This document shows, in pieces, positions 35,437-44,750 of a stretch of DNA of 64,000 nucleotides. Source of the DNA: Microbacterium luteum (GTDB taxonomy: Bacteria; Actinomycetota; Actinomycetes; Actinomycetales; Microbacteriaceae); the NCBI RefSeq assembly GCF_015277875.1, contig NZ_CP063814.1:124001-188000 (forward strand). Reading direction: 5' to 3'. Every line of letters starts with the position of its first letter. The first letter of the stretch is position 1. The notes beneath the pieces are model-generated. The model ran no database searches, was not told the origin of the DNA, and was given only the letters and a program-made list of their open reading frames with translations. A program made the translations under genes and the position numbers.

Positions 35437-36701
35437 GGGCACCCGCGTCCCGTCGTCGCTCGTACTCTGATCGGCGCCGCCCACCGATGCCCGCTCCGAC
35501 ACCGCCAGTTGATGCGGCGGCCCGAATCAGCGCTGACATGGTCGGGGTCGCCGGCATTGCGGCCGCGCGTCTTGTCCCATTCCTTGGCGAGGTCGGGGTG
35601 CGTAGTTCCCAGATCGGTATGTCCGGGCCATGCTCGCTGGCCAGCGCAGTAGGGGCACCCGCTCTTGGCGAGGCCTCGCGTGGAGGGGCTCGTCTCCCAG
35701 AGGTGTCCCTTGCCGCAGATCCACCAGGCGTTCTTGGACATGTCCGGCGCGTCCCAGGGGTTGCGTGTGCGGTCGTTCAGACCCCAGGCCCATTCTGCGA
35801 CGGCGTTCGGATTGCGCCGAATCCAGAGCGGGTAGGGGGCGGTGGCATCGATGATCGCGGCAACATTCACGACATCGAGCGATGGGTGCATCGTGGCGAA
35901 ACGGGTGGGCCGCGTAGCGCGACGGATTGGTCGCATCCACAGCAAGATCCGCTCGACGAGAACCTCTGCCGGAACGCCAATGGGCGGTAGATCCTGGGCG
36001 ATCGCGTCACGAACACGATCCGTTGGCATCGTCCGCCAGCGTTGGATCGTGCTCGTATTGGAGAGGACCTCCAGAACTGCGACGACGACGGGGTACTGCG
36101 CCGCGCGTCCGAGGATTTCGCGGTCGTCGGCGCTGGGGCGCGGCGCCTCTGTCGGGGCCTGTGAGGTGGTCAGCGCCGCGTTGTCGCGCACCATCTCCCA
36201 TACCCTGGCGTGCAGCTCGGGATCGACGCGGTCCGCGGCAACTATCCGCCGGAACTTGCGTTCGGCGTGTGCTTGGGTTCGATCAAACGGAAGCACTGGT
36301 TGCGACTCAGGCATGGTGCCCGGTCCCACCCACACCATCTGGCCGGGATGCCGAAGGCACCAGTTCTCGCGGTCGTGAGGGATCTGCTCCACGCGCTCAC
36401 CGGCGGCGCACAGCCGGCAGAGGAATCGCTTCGGATATCTTCCCTCGGGGTTCGGCTGGGCGAGTTCCATCAGCCTGGCGCAGTGCCCGGCGGGGCGCCC
36501 GGCTCCGGCCTCCACGATCGCTAGGGCCGCGTCGTCGCCGACCCAGACGCGGCCGACATTCGGCTGCGTCGAGGTGGTCAGCCCCCTTTCAGCGGCGGAG
36601 AACGGGATCCCCGCCGCTGCGCACTGGCGTCGCAAGTAGGAGCGGGGTGACTCAAGCCGGTGCCACTTCGGGCGGACCGGCCAGGCGAGATCACCAGTCA
36701 T
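35403..36701 (-). CDS. tniQ: TniQ/TnsD-like target selector with C-terminal zinc-ribbon repeats
   Basis: The 432-residue protein has an N-terminal TniQ domain: RLESPRSYLRRQCAAAG near residue 15, then cysteine pairs (FLCRLCAAGE and NWCLRHPGQMVWV near residues 95-125). The C-terminal third carries two repeated zinc ribbons of the W.C..GH.W......R....GCPYC.G type (about 330-360 and 395-425). TniQ/TnsD proteins choose the target and recruit TnsC. The zinc-ribbon tail probably contributes DNA binding. The start overlaps the tnsC stop by four bases. The second repeat ends at the protein's C-terminus, so a further repeat may have been lost. Confidence 0.78.
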   Translation of the reverse strand: MTGDLAWPVRPKWHRLESPRSYLRRQCAAAGIPFSAAERGLTTSTQPNVGRVWVGDDAALAIVEAGAGRPAGHCARLMELAQPNPEGRYPKRFLCRLCAAGERVEQIPHDRENWCLRHPGQMVWVGPGTMPESQPVLPFDRTQAHAERKFRRIVAADRVDPELHARVWEMVRDNAALTTSQAPTEAPRPSADDREILGRAAQYPVVVAVLEVLSNTSTIQRWRTMPTDRVRDAIAQDLPPIGVPAEVLVERILLWMRPIRRATRPTRFATMHPSLDVVNVAAIIDATAPYPLWIRRNPNAVAEWAWGLNDRTRNPWDAPDMSKNAWWICGKGHLWETSPSTRGLAKSGCPYCAGQRAWPGHTDLGTTHPDLAKEWDKTRGRNAGDPDHVSADSGRRINWRCRSGHRWAAPIRVRATTGRGCPYCAGTRVWRE

Positions 36702-37762
36702 GCGGCTTCGTCGAGGTCGTCTCCGCGGAGATCGTCGAGAGTGATCTTGTGTCGGACCGGTGTCGTGTACCGCAGGTCATCGAGCACCGCGTACAGACGC
36801 TGCCGGGTGACTCGTTCGTTCCGGCGGGCGGTGTCGTTCAGGATCGCGGCTACGAGTCGCTCGACGATCATCGCCAGGACGGCGAGTTGACCATCCGCGG
36901 CCTTGTGCAGTACTTCCGCGTTACGGGTGAGGAGCCCGGGTACGTGACCGCACAGGGGGAGATTGCGGTCGAAGACGGCCACCCAGCGGTGCCACAGCAC
37001 CCGGCCCTCCTCCTGCTTCTGATCAACCTTACGTAGCTCCACCATGTCACACCGCATTCTGACCTGTAGGCCTTCGCGGCTGCCGAAGGCCTTCCCACTG
37101 CCCAGGTCAATACCGACAAGAAGCACGGTGGCGGGCGCTTCGTTCTGCAGCGCCTTGATGATGCTGGAGGGTTCGCTTCCACCCAGGCGGTGGGCCTCGT
37201 CTACGACGACGAGCTTGGTGCGGTGGGCATGCAGCATGTCGACCGCCATCTTGCGCAGTCTGTCGGTATTCGACCGGGTGGGGATCGAGACGGTGGGGGC
37301 GAGGAACTCGATGATCTGGATGAGTAGTGCCTTGCCCGTGGAGTGGTCGGTCATCTCCGTCCACACCACCGGGACCTCGCCGCGGTCGACGTACTCAGGA
37401 TGGCGGAAGGCGTGTGACTGCTCGGTTGAGCGAGCGAGCAGTAGTGCCAGTTCGGTCTTGCCGTAGAACATCGGCGCGGAGATCATCATGCCTCGGCGAG
37501 AGTTCTTCCGTCGCGGGTTCGACGCGATGAGATTCGCCAGAATTCGGGCGCCGATGTCCTGTTCTGGCGTCGGCACTCGCAGGGTGAGCTGGAGGAAGTC
37601 GTCGCGGGCCTGATCGTACGCCTCCTGCTCCGACAAAGGCAGGCTGGAGTAGTCGGCAAACGTCAGCGCCGGAGGCGGCGGCGGAAGCGCCGTGAACGCC
37701 TCACGCAGGCCCGGCAGCGTCGTCTTACGCGCCTGATGAAGCACAAGCGGTTCGATGATCAC
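36698..37762 (-). CDS. tnsC: TnsC/TniB-like AAA+ ATPase transposition regulator
   Basis: This 354-residue protein has a Walker A region in SAPMFYGKTELALLLA near residue 100 and Walker B LVVVDEAHRLGG near residue 187, followed by sensor-like TVLLVGIDLG. The first Walker A glycine is replaced by Ala-Pro, a mild departure from GxxxxGK. TnsC forms ATP-bound filaments on target DNA and links the target selector to the transposase. It lies two bases after tnsB and overlaps tniQ. Confidence 0.83.
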   Translation of the reverse strand: MIIEPLVLHQARKTTLPGLREAFTALPPPPPALTFADYSSLPLSEQEAYDQARDDFLQLTLRVPTPEQDIGARILANLIASNPRRKNSRRGMMISAPMFYGKTELALLLARSTEQSHAFRHPEYVDRGEVPVVWTEMTDHSTGKALLIQIIEFLAPTVSIPTRSNTDRLRKMAVDMLHAHRTKLVVVDEAHRLGGSEPSSIIKALQNEAPATVLLVGIDLGSGKAFGSREGLQVRMRCDMVELRKVDQKQEEGRVLWHRWVAVFDRNLPLCGHVPGLLTRNAEVLHKAADGQLAVLAMIVERLVAAILNDTARRNERVTRQRLYAVLDDLRYTTPVRHKITLDDLRGDDLDEAA

Positions 37763-37764
37763 CT

Positions 37765-39807
37765 TCAGAACTCCTTCACCGTGACGATGTCGTAATCGGG
37801 CGAGTCCCAGTCGATGTCACCCACATCAGCAGGGTCAGACCATCTGTCCAGGTCGATCGGCTCCGGCTCTGTCGCGCCGGCATCGGAGGCGAACGGCGCT
37901 TCCGCCGCGGCGGCTCTGCCGCGGAGGTGGCGGTTGCGGGCGCGCTTGTCGGTGCGCTCCCGCCGCTCGATCTCGTCCAGGAGCTCCACTCTTCGCGGGG
38001 TCTCGCCAGACTCTCCCGTGCCGAACTGCTCGACCAGCTTTACGGCCGCCTCGGCAGCCATCCACGCCACCTTGTCGTCGAGCGCTGTGTCCCAGCACTC
38101 GATCCATTCGTCAGTCTCAGGGTGGCGCACCCAGACGGCGTTGGAGTTGTAGGGGTCATAGCTGATGTCGAACTTGCGCGCCCGGGTAGAACCAGCGGCT
38201 GCACCGGTGAGCGATCGGTCTCGCAGTTCCGCGAGCAGCGGCGAGTCGTACGTGCGGTTGTCGAGCTCGATGCCCTCGCTGCTGATCACGCGCGGCTTCG
38301 TTGGCAGCAGGGCGAAGAAGTCCTCTGCGCGGAACGGCAACTGCACGCCAGGGCCGACCTCGAACAGGGCTGCGTACATCTGGTTCGGCGTCCACTCCCG
38401 TCCCGGGAAGAGGGGCGACTTCAACCCGCCGTGCTGCGTGTTCAGGTACACCGTGGTGATCCACGTCTCGAAGGCGAGCCGCACCGAATCCAGTGTGAGC
38501 GTCGGCTTGTCCCGCTTGCCTCTGTTCGCGACCGAGCTGCCAGTGGCGCCGGCCAGCCAGGTCGCGAAGCTCGTGGACGTGGTTCCGAAGTTTCGCTCGA
38601 CGTGCGGCTTCACAGTGGGGGTGTTCGGCGGAGCAAGCACCAGCGTGATGCCGAAGGCGCGACAGGCGGCCTCGAACGTTGCAGAGCGGAAGTCGGCGCC
38701 GCCGTCGATGGTGATCGCGTGAGGGAAGATCCACGGCACTGCCAGCGAGTCGTCGTCGAGGTAGGGGTTGACCTGCTTCATCAGCGCGACCGGAAGCGTT
38801 GCCGATCCCGACAATACGGCCGCCGCCGATCCCGGGATGGCCTTGCGCCCGACGATCGCGCGAGCCAGCAGCAGCGCGTGGTCGAAGCCGTTCGGCGAGT
38901 TGGCATGAATCGCCCAGGCCAGAGGGACCCTACTTGCGACGTCGAACAGCACGGTGGCAGTGGGGCGATACGTGTTGCCCTTGTCATCCCACACCTGCAC
39001 ATCCAGCAACGTCGAGTCGATCTCACAGACCGCGCCAAGTCGGAAGGCGTTGCCGGAGAAGTGCTGACGATCCGGACTGTTCGCGGCGGTGCGCCTCGTG
39101 GTCGCTTTGTCGAAGCTGTATCGACCCGCGTCGCGCTCGTTGATGTACCCCTGCAGTGTCGTGTTCTTGATGTCGCAGACTGGGTCGTCCGGGTACATGC
39201 TCTCCAGTGTCCGACGTACCAGCAACGCGCAATGCCGGCGAGTGGTGGTCGGCATGTCCCGTCGGTCGTCGAGGGCTCGGTCGATAATGGCAATCAGTCG
39301 TGGGTCCGCCTTTGCGATCGTCAGCCGCTTCTTGGCCTTGCGGTGCATGCGCGCATCGAGCCCTGCAATTCCGTCCGAGAGGTACGCGTCCCACAGGTTG
39401 TAGAGCGTGCGACGTGACCGGGCCAAGGACGTGCCCGCAAGCTCGCCAACCTTTGATGCGATCCGCTGCTCTTGAGTCGTTGTCCCGGGATCGTACGGGG
39501 TGCGCGAGCCCGTTGCGGTCGGCTGCATCGGTATCCCGCGGAAGGTTTCGAGCAGGTGCTTCTCCATGTCAAGTACGTCGACCGGCCAGTCACCGCCGGT
39601 GGGCCTCAACGAGATATCCGACGCCCGACGAGCTGTGCCTGCATGCGCGAGCAACTCAGGAACTGACACGACCAGCCAGTCGTCGACGGTCCCCTCGCGG
39701 CGTAGCTTTGCTTCCGTGCCGCGACGCACCCCCTCCCACACCCATGGTTCCCCGTCGATCTCGACTGCGTCGCCGAGGCGCAGCCTGTACTCCTCACGCA
39801 CCAACAC
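37765..39807 (-). CDS. tnsB: TnsB/TniA-like DDE transposase
   Basis: This 680-residue protein has N-terminal DNA-binding domains (helix-turn-helix near residues 120-150: SLARSRRTLYNLWDAYLSDG) and an rve-type catalytic core. The three acidic residues are D in CEIDSTLLDV near 262, D in TIDGGADF near 365 and E in PHVERNFG near 403. A Mu-type C-terminal beta-barrel follows. TnsB binds the repeated sites in the transposon ends and makes the 3' cuts and strand transfer. Its start overlaps the end of tnsA by 14 bases. Confidence 0.88.
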   Translation of the reverse strand: MLVREEYRLRLGDAVEIDGEPWVWEGVRRGTEAKLRREGTVDDWLVVSVPELLAHAGTARRASDISLRPTGGDWPVDVLDMEKHLLETFRGIPMQPTATGSRTPYDPGTTTQEQRIASKVGELAGTSLARSRRTLYNLWDAYLSDGIAGLDARMHRKAKKRLTIAKADPRLIAIIDRALDDRRDMPTTTRRHCALLVRRTLESMYPDDPVCDIKNTTLQGYINERDAGRYSFDKATTRRTAANSPDRQHFSGNAFRLGAVCEIDSTLLDVQVWDDKGNTYRPTATVLFDVASRVPLAWAIHANSPNGFDHALLLARAIVGRKAIPGSAAAVLSGSATLPVALMKQVNPYLDDDSLAVPWIFPHAITIDGGADFRSATFEAACRAFGITLVLAPPNTPTVKPHVERNFGTTSTSFATWLAGATGSSVANRGKRDKPTLTLDSVRLAFETWITTVYLNTQHGGLKSPLFPGREWTPNQMYAALFEVGPGVQLPFRAEDFFALLPTKPRVISSEGIELDNRTYDSPLLAELRDRSLTGAAAGSTRARKFDISYDPYNSNAVWVRHPETDEWIECWDTALDDKVAWMAAEAAVKLVEQFGTGESGETPRRVELLDEIERRERTDKRARNRHLRGRAAAAEAPFASDAGATEPEPIDLDRWSDPADVGDIDWDSPDYDIVTVKEF

Positions 39808-40588
39808 TCGTTCCTTCCGGGATGTGTTCCGACGTCATGTACACGGTGTCGCTACTGAACACCGCCCCGAGATCGAGGCAAAGGCGACGGCGCCACGCGA
39901 GGTTGTCGACCCACGCCGCGGCGAGCGGCGGGCACTCCGGAGACGCGATCTCGCACAACTCCCGTCGCGTCCGCCCGTCGCGTGCGGCATCGAGGATCAG
40001 CGCCTCGACTCCCGGCGCTGGTGTGCAGCGTTCATGGCGTGACGCGGACAAGCAATCGAGGTTCCGCGTCGCAAGCGGGTCGTGACCGGTGAGCACGCGG
40101 TAGTGCCAGCCGAGCGTGTCGCAGACCTTCGCGGTCTCATCGAATTGGAGACGCGCTTTGAGCTTGAGCTGTTCCTCCGGACGGACGTCGAGCAGTCCGT
40201 AGCTTCCGTCTGTGAACTGGGCGAGGAAGTCGGGAACATGCGAATAGCCCGCAAGTCGTGAACCGCGCCCGAACGCGAGTGCCATCGGCTGCGACCACAG
40301 ACGCTCCACCTGGCCGCCGTAGTCAAGCCACAGCACCTCCCAGCGTTCCTCCTGAGACTCGCACCAAACATGACTACGCGTCCGTTGCCAGAAGTACATC
40401 GAGTTCGTGAAGCGATGCCGCACACCCTTCGACGTGCGCACCCGCATCGGATCGATCGACGCCCAGTCTCGTTGGCCGACCTCTCGGCTGACAGGCGAAT
40501 GGTCCTGGCGTACGCGGGAGCCGCCGGGGAGGGAGTCGATCGAGCGCGGCACCCAATGCAGTTCAGTGTGGGGAGAACGACGTCGCAT
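39794..40588 (-). CDS. tnsA: TnsA-like endonuclease of a Tn7-like element
   Basis: A start at 40588 gives 264 residues. The core matches the TnsA N-terminal nuclease: VWCESQEERWEVLWLDY near residue 75, SQPMALAF, YSHVPDFLAQF and YGLLDVRPEEQLK near residue 130. The acidic residues there correspond to the TnsA catalytic set. In Tn7 TnsA cuts the 5' strands so that the element moves by cut-and-paste with TnsB. Presence of TnsA separates this element from Tn5053-like TniA/TniB transposons, which lack it. The gene lies about 200 bases from the right end of the element. Confidence 0.8.
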   Translation of the reverse strand: MRRRSPHTELHWVPRSIDSLPGGSRVRQDHSPVSREVGQRDWASIDPMRVRTSKGVRHRFTNSMYFWQRTRSHVWCESQEERWEVLWLDYGGQVERLWSQPMALAFGRGSRLAGYSHVPDFLAQFTDGSYGLLDVRPEEQLKLKARLQFDETAKVCDTLGWHYRVLTGHDPLATRNLDCLSASRHERCTPAPGVEALILDAARDGRTRRELCEIASPECPPLAAAWVDNLAWRRRLCLDLGAVFSSDTVYMTSEHIPEGTSVGA

Positions 40589-40717
40589 AGTCAACTGCTT
40601 CGCTGCATCGACTGGCTGCACCTCGGATCCCCCTCCCTGCGAAGTGAGACGCTCCGCAGCATCTGCTCCAGATGATGCGCCGACTCGACCCGCCCGGGCC
40701 TCTTCGCTTCGGCGTGT

Positions 40718-40794
40718 CGTTGCATCTCGTGCAACGGGAAAATCCACGAGTGCAACGTAAAGCCCGAAAATGCAACGGCAACGCGTTCCCGACA
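40718..40794. repeat. Tn7-like right end: TnsB-type binding repeats and terminus
   Basis: TGCAACG occurs at 40730, 40751 and 40771, spaced 21 and 20 bases apart, about two helical turns. This is the expected layout of transposase sites in a Tn7-type end. A palindrome, GTTGCA-N5-TGCAAC (40719-40735), includes the innermost site. The outermost sequence read leftward starts TGTCGGGAACGCG, giving the TG...CA terminus common to this class. The final base is placed at 40794 on that basis and because host coding sequence resumes at 40795. Confidence 0.65.
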
Positions 40795-40944
40795 GATCCG
40801 GCCATGATCGCTCGCGCTCGAGCTCTGCTGGCCCGCTACGAAGAGATGTGGCGTGCCCGCATCGACCGCCTCGACGCGCTCCTGGCCGAGCCCGAAACCC
40901 CGCCGTCATCCACACCCACGCCGCCACCGGCATCCACCATCTGA
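40795..40944 (+). pseudogene. 3' remnant of an ArsR-family regulator gene, split by the transposon
   Basis: The 49 codons from 40795 encode DPAMIARARALLARYEEMW, RARIDRLDALLAEP and a Pro/Thr tail ending in TGA. This is the C-terminal helix pattern (YEE-W-RI-RLDALLAE) of ArsR regulators that are paired with SRPBCC genes. The following gene is exactly such an SRPBCC gene, ten bases downstream. The helix-turn-helix part is missing and the sequence just upstream is the transposon end. The 5' half should lie beyond the left end of the element. Confidence 0.72.
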
Positions 40945-40954
40945 GGAGCACGTC

Positions 40955-41935
40955 ATGCCCGTCACCGCCGTCACCAGCGATCCAGAAGCTCTCACCATGA
41001 CCCTCGTGGGCGAGTTCGCCGCCCCCGTCGACAGGCTCTGGCGAGCGTTCACCGAACCTGCTCAGCTCGAGCGGTTCTGGGGCCCTCCGGGCTACCCCTC
41101 CACCTTCCGCGAATTCGACTTCGCGCCCGGCGGCCGTGCGTCGTACGTCATGACCTCCCCGAAGGGCGAGCGCTTCGGGGGCGTCTGGGAGTTCGTGCAG
41201 ATCGACGACGGAACCTCGTTCACCGTGCTCGACTCCTTCGCCGACGAGCACGGCGTCGTGAACGCCGACATGCCCACCGGGCGGATGGTGTTCACCTTCG
41301 AGGCGACCGACGCCGGATCGCGCCTGACCAGTGTGAGCCACTATCCCTCGGTCGAGGCGCTCGAGCAGGTCGTCGCCATGGGCGCGGTCGAGGGCTCGAC
41401 GCTCGCGATGAACCAGCTGGACACCGTGCTGCAGGGGCTGCGCGAGTACGCGCATGGCAAGGGGACCCGCACCGAGATCCTCACCGACACGCACGTGCGC
41501 ATCACCCGCCTCATCGACGGCCCGCGCGAGCTGGTGTGGCGTGCGCACACCGAGCCCGAACTCATGAAGCAGTGGCTGCTGGGCCCGGACGGCTGGCGCA
41601 TGTCGGTCTGCGAGATCGACCCGGCCGTCGGCGGACGCTACCGCTACGCGTGGGAGCCGCTGGAGGGCACCGAGGGTGAGCCGTTCGGCTTCGACGGTGA
41701 GACGCTCGTGAGCGAGGCCCCCCGCCGTTCGGTCACGACCGAGCACATGACAGGCACCGACTTCCCGTCGACGACGAACGACCTCTCCCTCTATGAGGAG
41801 GACGGCGCAACGCTCACCACCACGCTGATCGAGTACCCCGACAAGGAGACCCGTGACATGGTTCTCGCCACCGGAATGACCGACGGCATGGAGGCCAGCT
41901 ACGCCCGCCTCGAACGCGAGCTCATCTCCGCCTGA
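40955..41935 (+). CDS. SRPBCC (AHSA1-like) protein with two domains
   Basis: The ATG follows GAGGAG and gives 326 residues with two START/Bet v1-like domains. Each begins with a strand and an F.AP...LW.A.T.P or DGPRELVWRAHTEPELMKQW motif (residues 18 and 185). The repeated GWRM..CEIDPAVGGRYRY pattern marks the second. AHSA1-type SRPBCC proteins bind hydrophobic ligands and are usually regulated by an adjacent ArsR repressor. Here that repressor is broken, so this gene may have lost its normal control or promoter. Confidence 0.83.
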   Translation: MPVTAVTSDPEALTMTLVGEFAAPVDRLWRAFTEPAQLERFWGPPGYPSTFREFDFAPGGRASYVMTSPKGERFGGVWEFVQIDDGTSFTVLDSFADEHGVVNADMPTGRMVFTFEATDAGSRLTSVSHYPSVEALEQVVAMGAVEGSTLAMNQLDTVLQGLREYAHGKGTRTEILTDTHVRITRLIDGPRELVWRAHTEPELMKQWLLGPDGWRMSVCEIDPAVGGRYRYAWEPLEGTEGEPFGFDGETLVSEAPRRSVTTEHMTGTDFPSTTNDLSLYEEDGATLTTTLIEYPDKETRDMVLATGMTDGMEASYARLERELISA

Positions 41936-41998
41936 CCAGCGCGCAGGCAACGCGACGGGCTCCGGTCTTCCCCGGGGCTCGTCGCCTACGATGGCGGC

Positions 41999-42898
41999 GT
42001 GGACTTCTCGTTCGACTTCACCCCGGACCTCATCGCCGTCTTCCTGACGCTGTTCGTGCTCGAGGTCGTGCTCGGGGTCGACAACGTCATCTTCATCTCC
42101 ATCCTCGCTTCGAAGCTCCCGCAGGAGCAGCAGGCCCGCGCACGCAACCTGGGCCTTACGCTGGCGATGCTGATCCGCGTGGTGCTGGTGCTCTTCGCGG
42201 GATGGATCATCACGTTGACCGAGGAGGTCTTCACCCTCTTCGGCATGGGCTTCTCGTGGAAGGACATCATCCTCATCGCCGGGGGTCTCTTCCTCGTCTA
42301 CAAGGCCGTGACCGAGATCCACCACAAGCTCGAGGGGGCCGAAGACGAGCACGGTGCGGGCGGCAAGGTCGCCACCGTCACCTTCGGCTCCGTCATCGCG
42401 CAGATCCTGCTGCTGGACATCGTCTTCTCGCTCGACTCGGTGATCACCGCGGTCGGGATGACCGAGAACCTCGTGATCATCATCACGGTCGTGGTGCTCT
42501 CGTTCGGCATCATGCTCTTCGCCGCCCGGTTCATCTTCGCGTTCGTGAACAACCATCCGACGGTGAAGATGCTCGCCCTGTCATTCCTGCTGCTGATCGG
42601 TGCGTTCCTCGTCGCGGAAGGCTTCGGCTTCCACATCGACAAGGCCTTCATCTACGGCCCGATGGCGTTCGCGATCTTCGTCGAGGTGCTGAACCTGGCC
42701 TACAGCTCGCGCAAGGCCAAGCGCGAGCAGAAGACGCCGCACGCCGTGCAGCTGCGCCCCCGCTATGTCGACGTCGACGAATCGGTCGCCGTCGGAGCCG
42801 CGCTGTCGAAGAACCCGGCATCCGGATCGGTGGGTCTGTCGGGCAAGCCCGTCGCCGGCGCATCCGACCCCGAGGAGCACCGCACCGGCCTGGGCTGA
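41999..42898 (+). CDS. TerC-family integral membrane protein
   Basis: The GTG start gives 299 residues with about seven membrane helices. TerC landmarks are EVVLGVDNVIFISILASKLP near residue 20 and LLLDIVFSLDSVITAVGMTENL near residue 140, each with the conserved Asp. A 65-residue hydrophilic tail follows. TerC proteins are linked to metal (manganese) export during protein secretion and to tellurite resistance. The gene stands alone, between the SRPBCC gene and an ABC exporter. Confidence 0.88.
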   Translation: MDFSFDFTPDLIAVFLTLFVLEVVLGVDNVIFISILASKLPQEQQARARNLGLTLAMLIRVVLVLFAGWIITLTEEVFTLFGMGFSWKDIILIAGGLFLVYKAVTEIHHKLEGAEDEHGAGGKVATVTFGSVIAQILLLDIVFSLDSVITAVGMTENLVIIITVVVLSFGIMLFAARFIFAFVNNHPTVKMLALSFLLLIGAFLVAEGFGFHIDKAFIYGPMAFAIFVEVLNLAYSSRKAKREQKTPHAVQLRPRYVDVDESVAVGAALSKNPASGSVGLSGKPVAGASDPEEHRTGLG

Positions 42899-42936
42899 TC
42901 CCACCGCCGGCACGCGCCGAGGAGTAGGGTGCGGGC

Positions 42937-43883
<947 letters not shown>

Positions 43884-43887
<4 letters not shown>

Positions 43888-44672
43888 TCCCGATCGTTCG
43901 CCGCTGGCTCGTCGACGGGTGGCGCGGAACCGCCGGGTGGTGCGCCGGGATGATCGTCGTGATGGCGGTGTACCTGCCCCTCTTTCCGTCGATGCAGACC
44001 CCCGAGCTCGCCGGAATGCTCGACAGCCTGCCGCCGGAGCTCGTCCGCACCCTCGGCTACGACGACATCACCTCCGGCGCCGGATACACCCAGGCGACCT
44101 TCTTCGGCCTCGTCGGCTTCGCGCTCATGGCCGTGGCCGCGGTGTCGTGGGGCGCATCCGTCATCGCCGGTGCGGAGGAGTCGGGTCGCCTCGAGCTCAC
44201 CATCGCCCACGGCGTCGGTCGGGTGCAGTACGCGCTGGAGAGCGCCGCGGCCGTGCTGGTGCGCGTGCTCGTGGTCGGCGCCGTGGTGCTCGCGACGCTG
44301 CTGGTGCTGAACGAACCGTCGCAGCTCGATCTCGAGGTGGGACGGATCGTCGCCGAGGTGGCGGCGTGGACCGGGCTCGGCTTCCTCTTCGCCGCGGTCG
44401 CGCTCGCCGCCGGCGCGATCACCGGCGCGCGGTCGTGGGCGATCGGCGCCGGAGCGGGAGTGGCCGCGGCGTCGTTCGTCGTGCAGGCCGTCGCGAACAA
44501 CAGCGAGGACCTCGCCGACCTCGAGCGCTTCTCGCCCTTCTTCTGGGCATACGGGCAGTCGCCGCTCGGGAACGGGTTCGATGCGCCCGGCCTTGCGCTC
44601 CTGTGGGGCTTCGCGCTGGCCTTCGTCGCCGTCGCGACGTTCGCGCTGCGACGGCGCGACATCCTCGGCTGA
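43884..44672 (+). CDS. ABC transporter permease
   Basis: This 262-residue membrane protein has six hydrophobic segments, for example GWCAGMIVVMAVYLPLFPSM and ALMAVAAVSWGASVIAGAEESG, and the EESGRLELT motif typical of ABC-2 type permeases. It is translationally coupled to the ATPase. The pair probably exports a drug-like or lipid substrate. Confidence 0.85.
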
Positions 44673-44698
44673 CCCGGCGGGTGCGGTGCCGGCACGGC

Positions 44699-44750
44699 TC
44701 AGGCGCGGGCGAGGCTTCAGGCGCGGGTGAGGTTCAGGCGCGGGCGAGGG
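44699..44750. repeat. triplicated 17-18-bp repeat at the sufU 3' end
   Basis: The unit TCAGGCGCGGGCGAGG occurs at 44699, 44717 (one base different) and 44734. The third copy contains the sufU stop codon. Each copy would encode the same Leu/Ala-Arg-Ala-stop end, so the gene end seems to have been duplicated in tandem. Confidence 0.7.

Larger units (their letters stand above)
1..40794. mobile_element. Tn7-like transposon, right part (left end outside window)
   Basis: The segment is bounded on the right by a tnsA-tnsB-tnsC-tniQ set read inward from the edge, three TGCAACG repeats at 40730, 40751 and 40771, and a candidate terminal ...GACA at 40791-40794. The next base continues the coding tail of an ArsR-type regulator, so the insertion appears to have split that gene. 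Tn7 carries tnsA next to its right end in this same orientation, which supports the reading. The cargo includes metal/redox, toxin-antitoxin, ubiquitin-like, Wadjet, DUF262 and type III restriction modules. No left end, matching repeats or 5-bp duplication can be shown because that side lies beyond position 1. Treating everything from 1 as cargo is inference; a nested or composite island is possible. Confidence 0.6.

Noticed and set aside
40672..40944. A complete 90-codon gene upstream of the SRPBCC gene
   Set aside because: Its first half is translated transposon end sequence; only the part from 40795 resembles ArsR, so it was called a remnant.
40589..42556. A long N-terminal extension of tnsA reaching into the SRPBCC and TerC genes
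   Set aside because: The extension crosses the transposon end and is antisense to two clear genes; tnsA was started at 40588.
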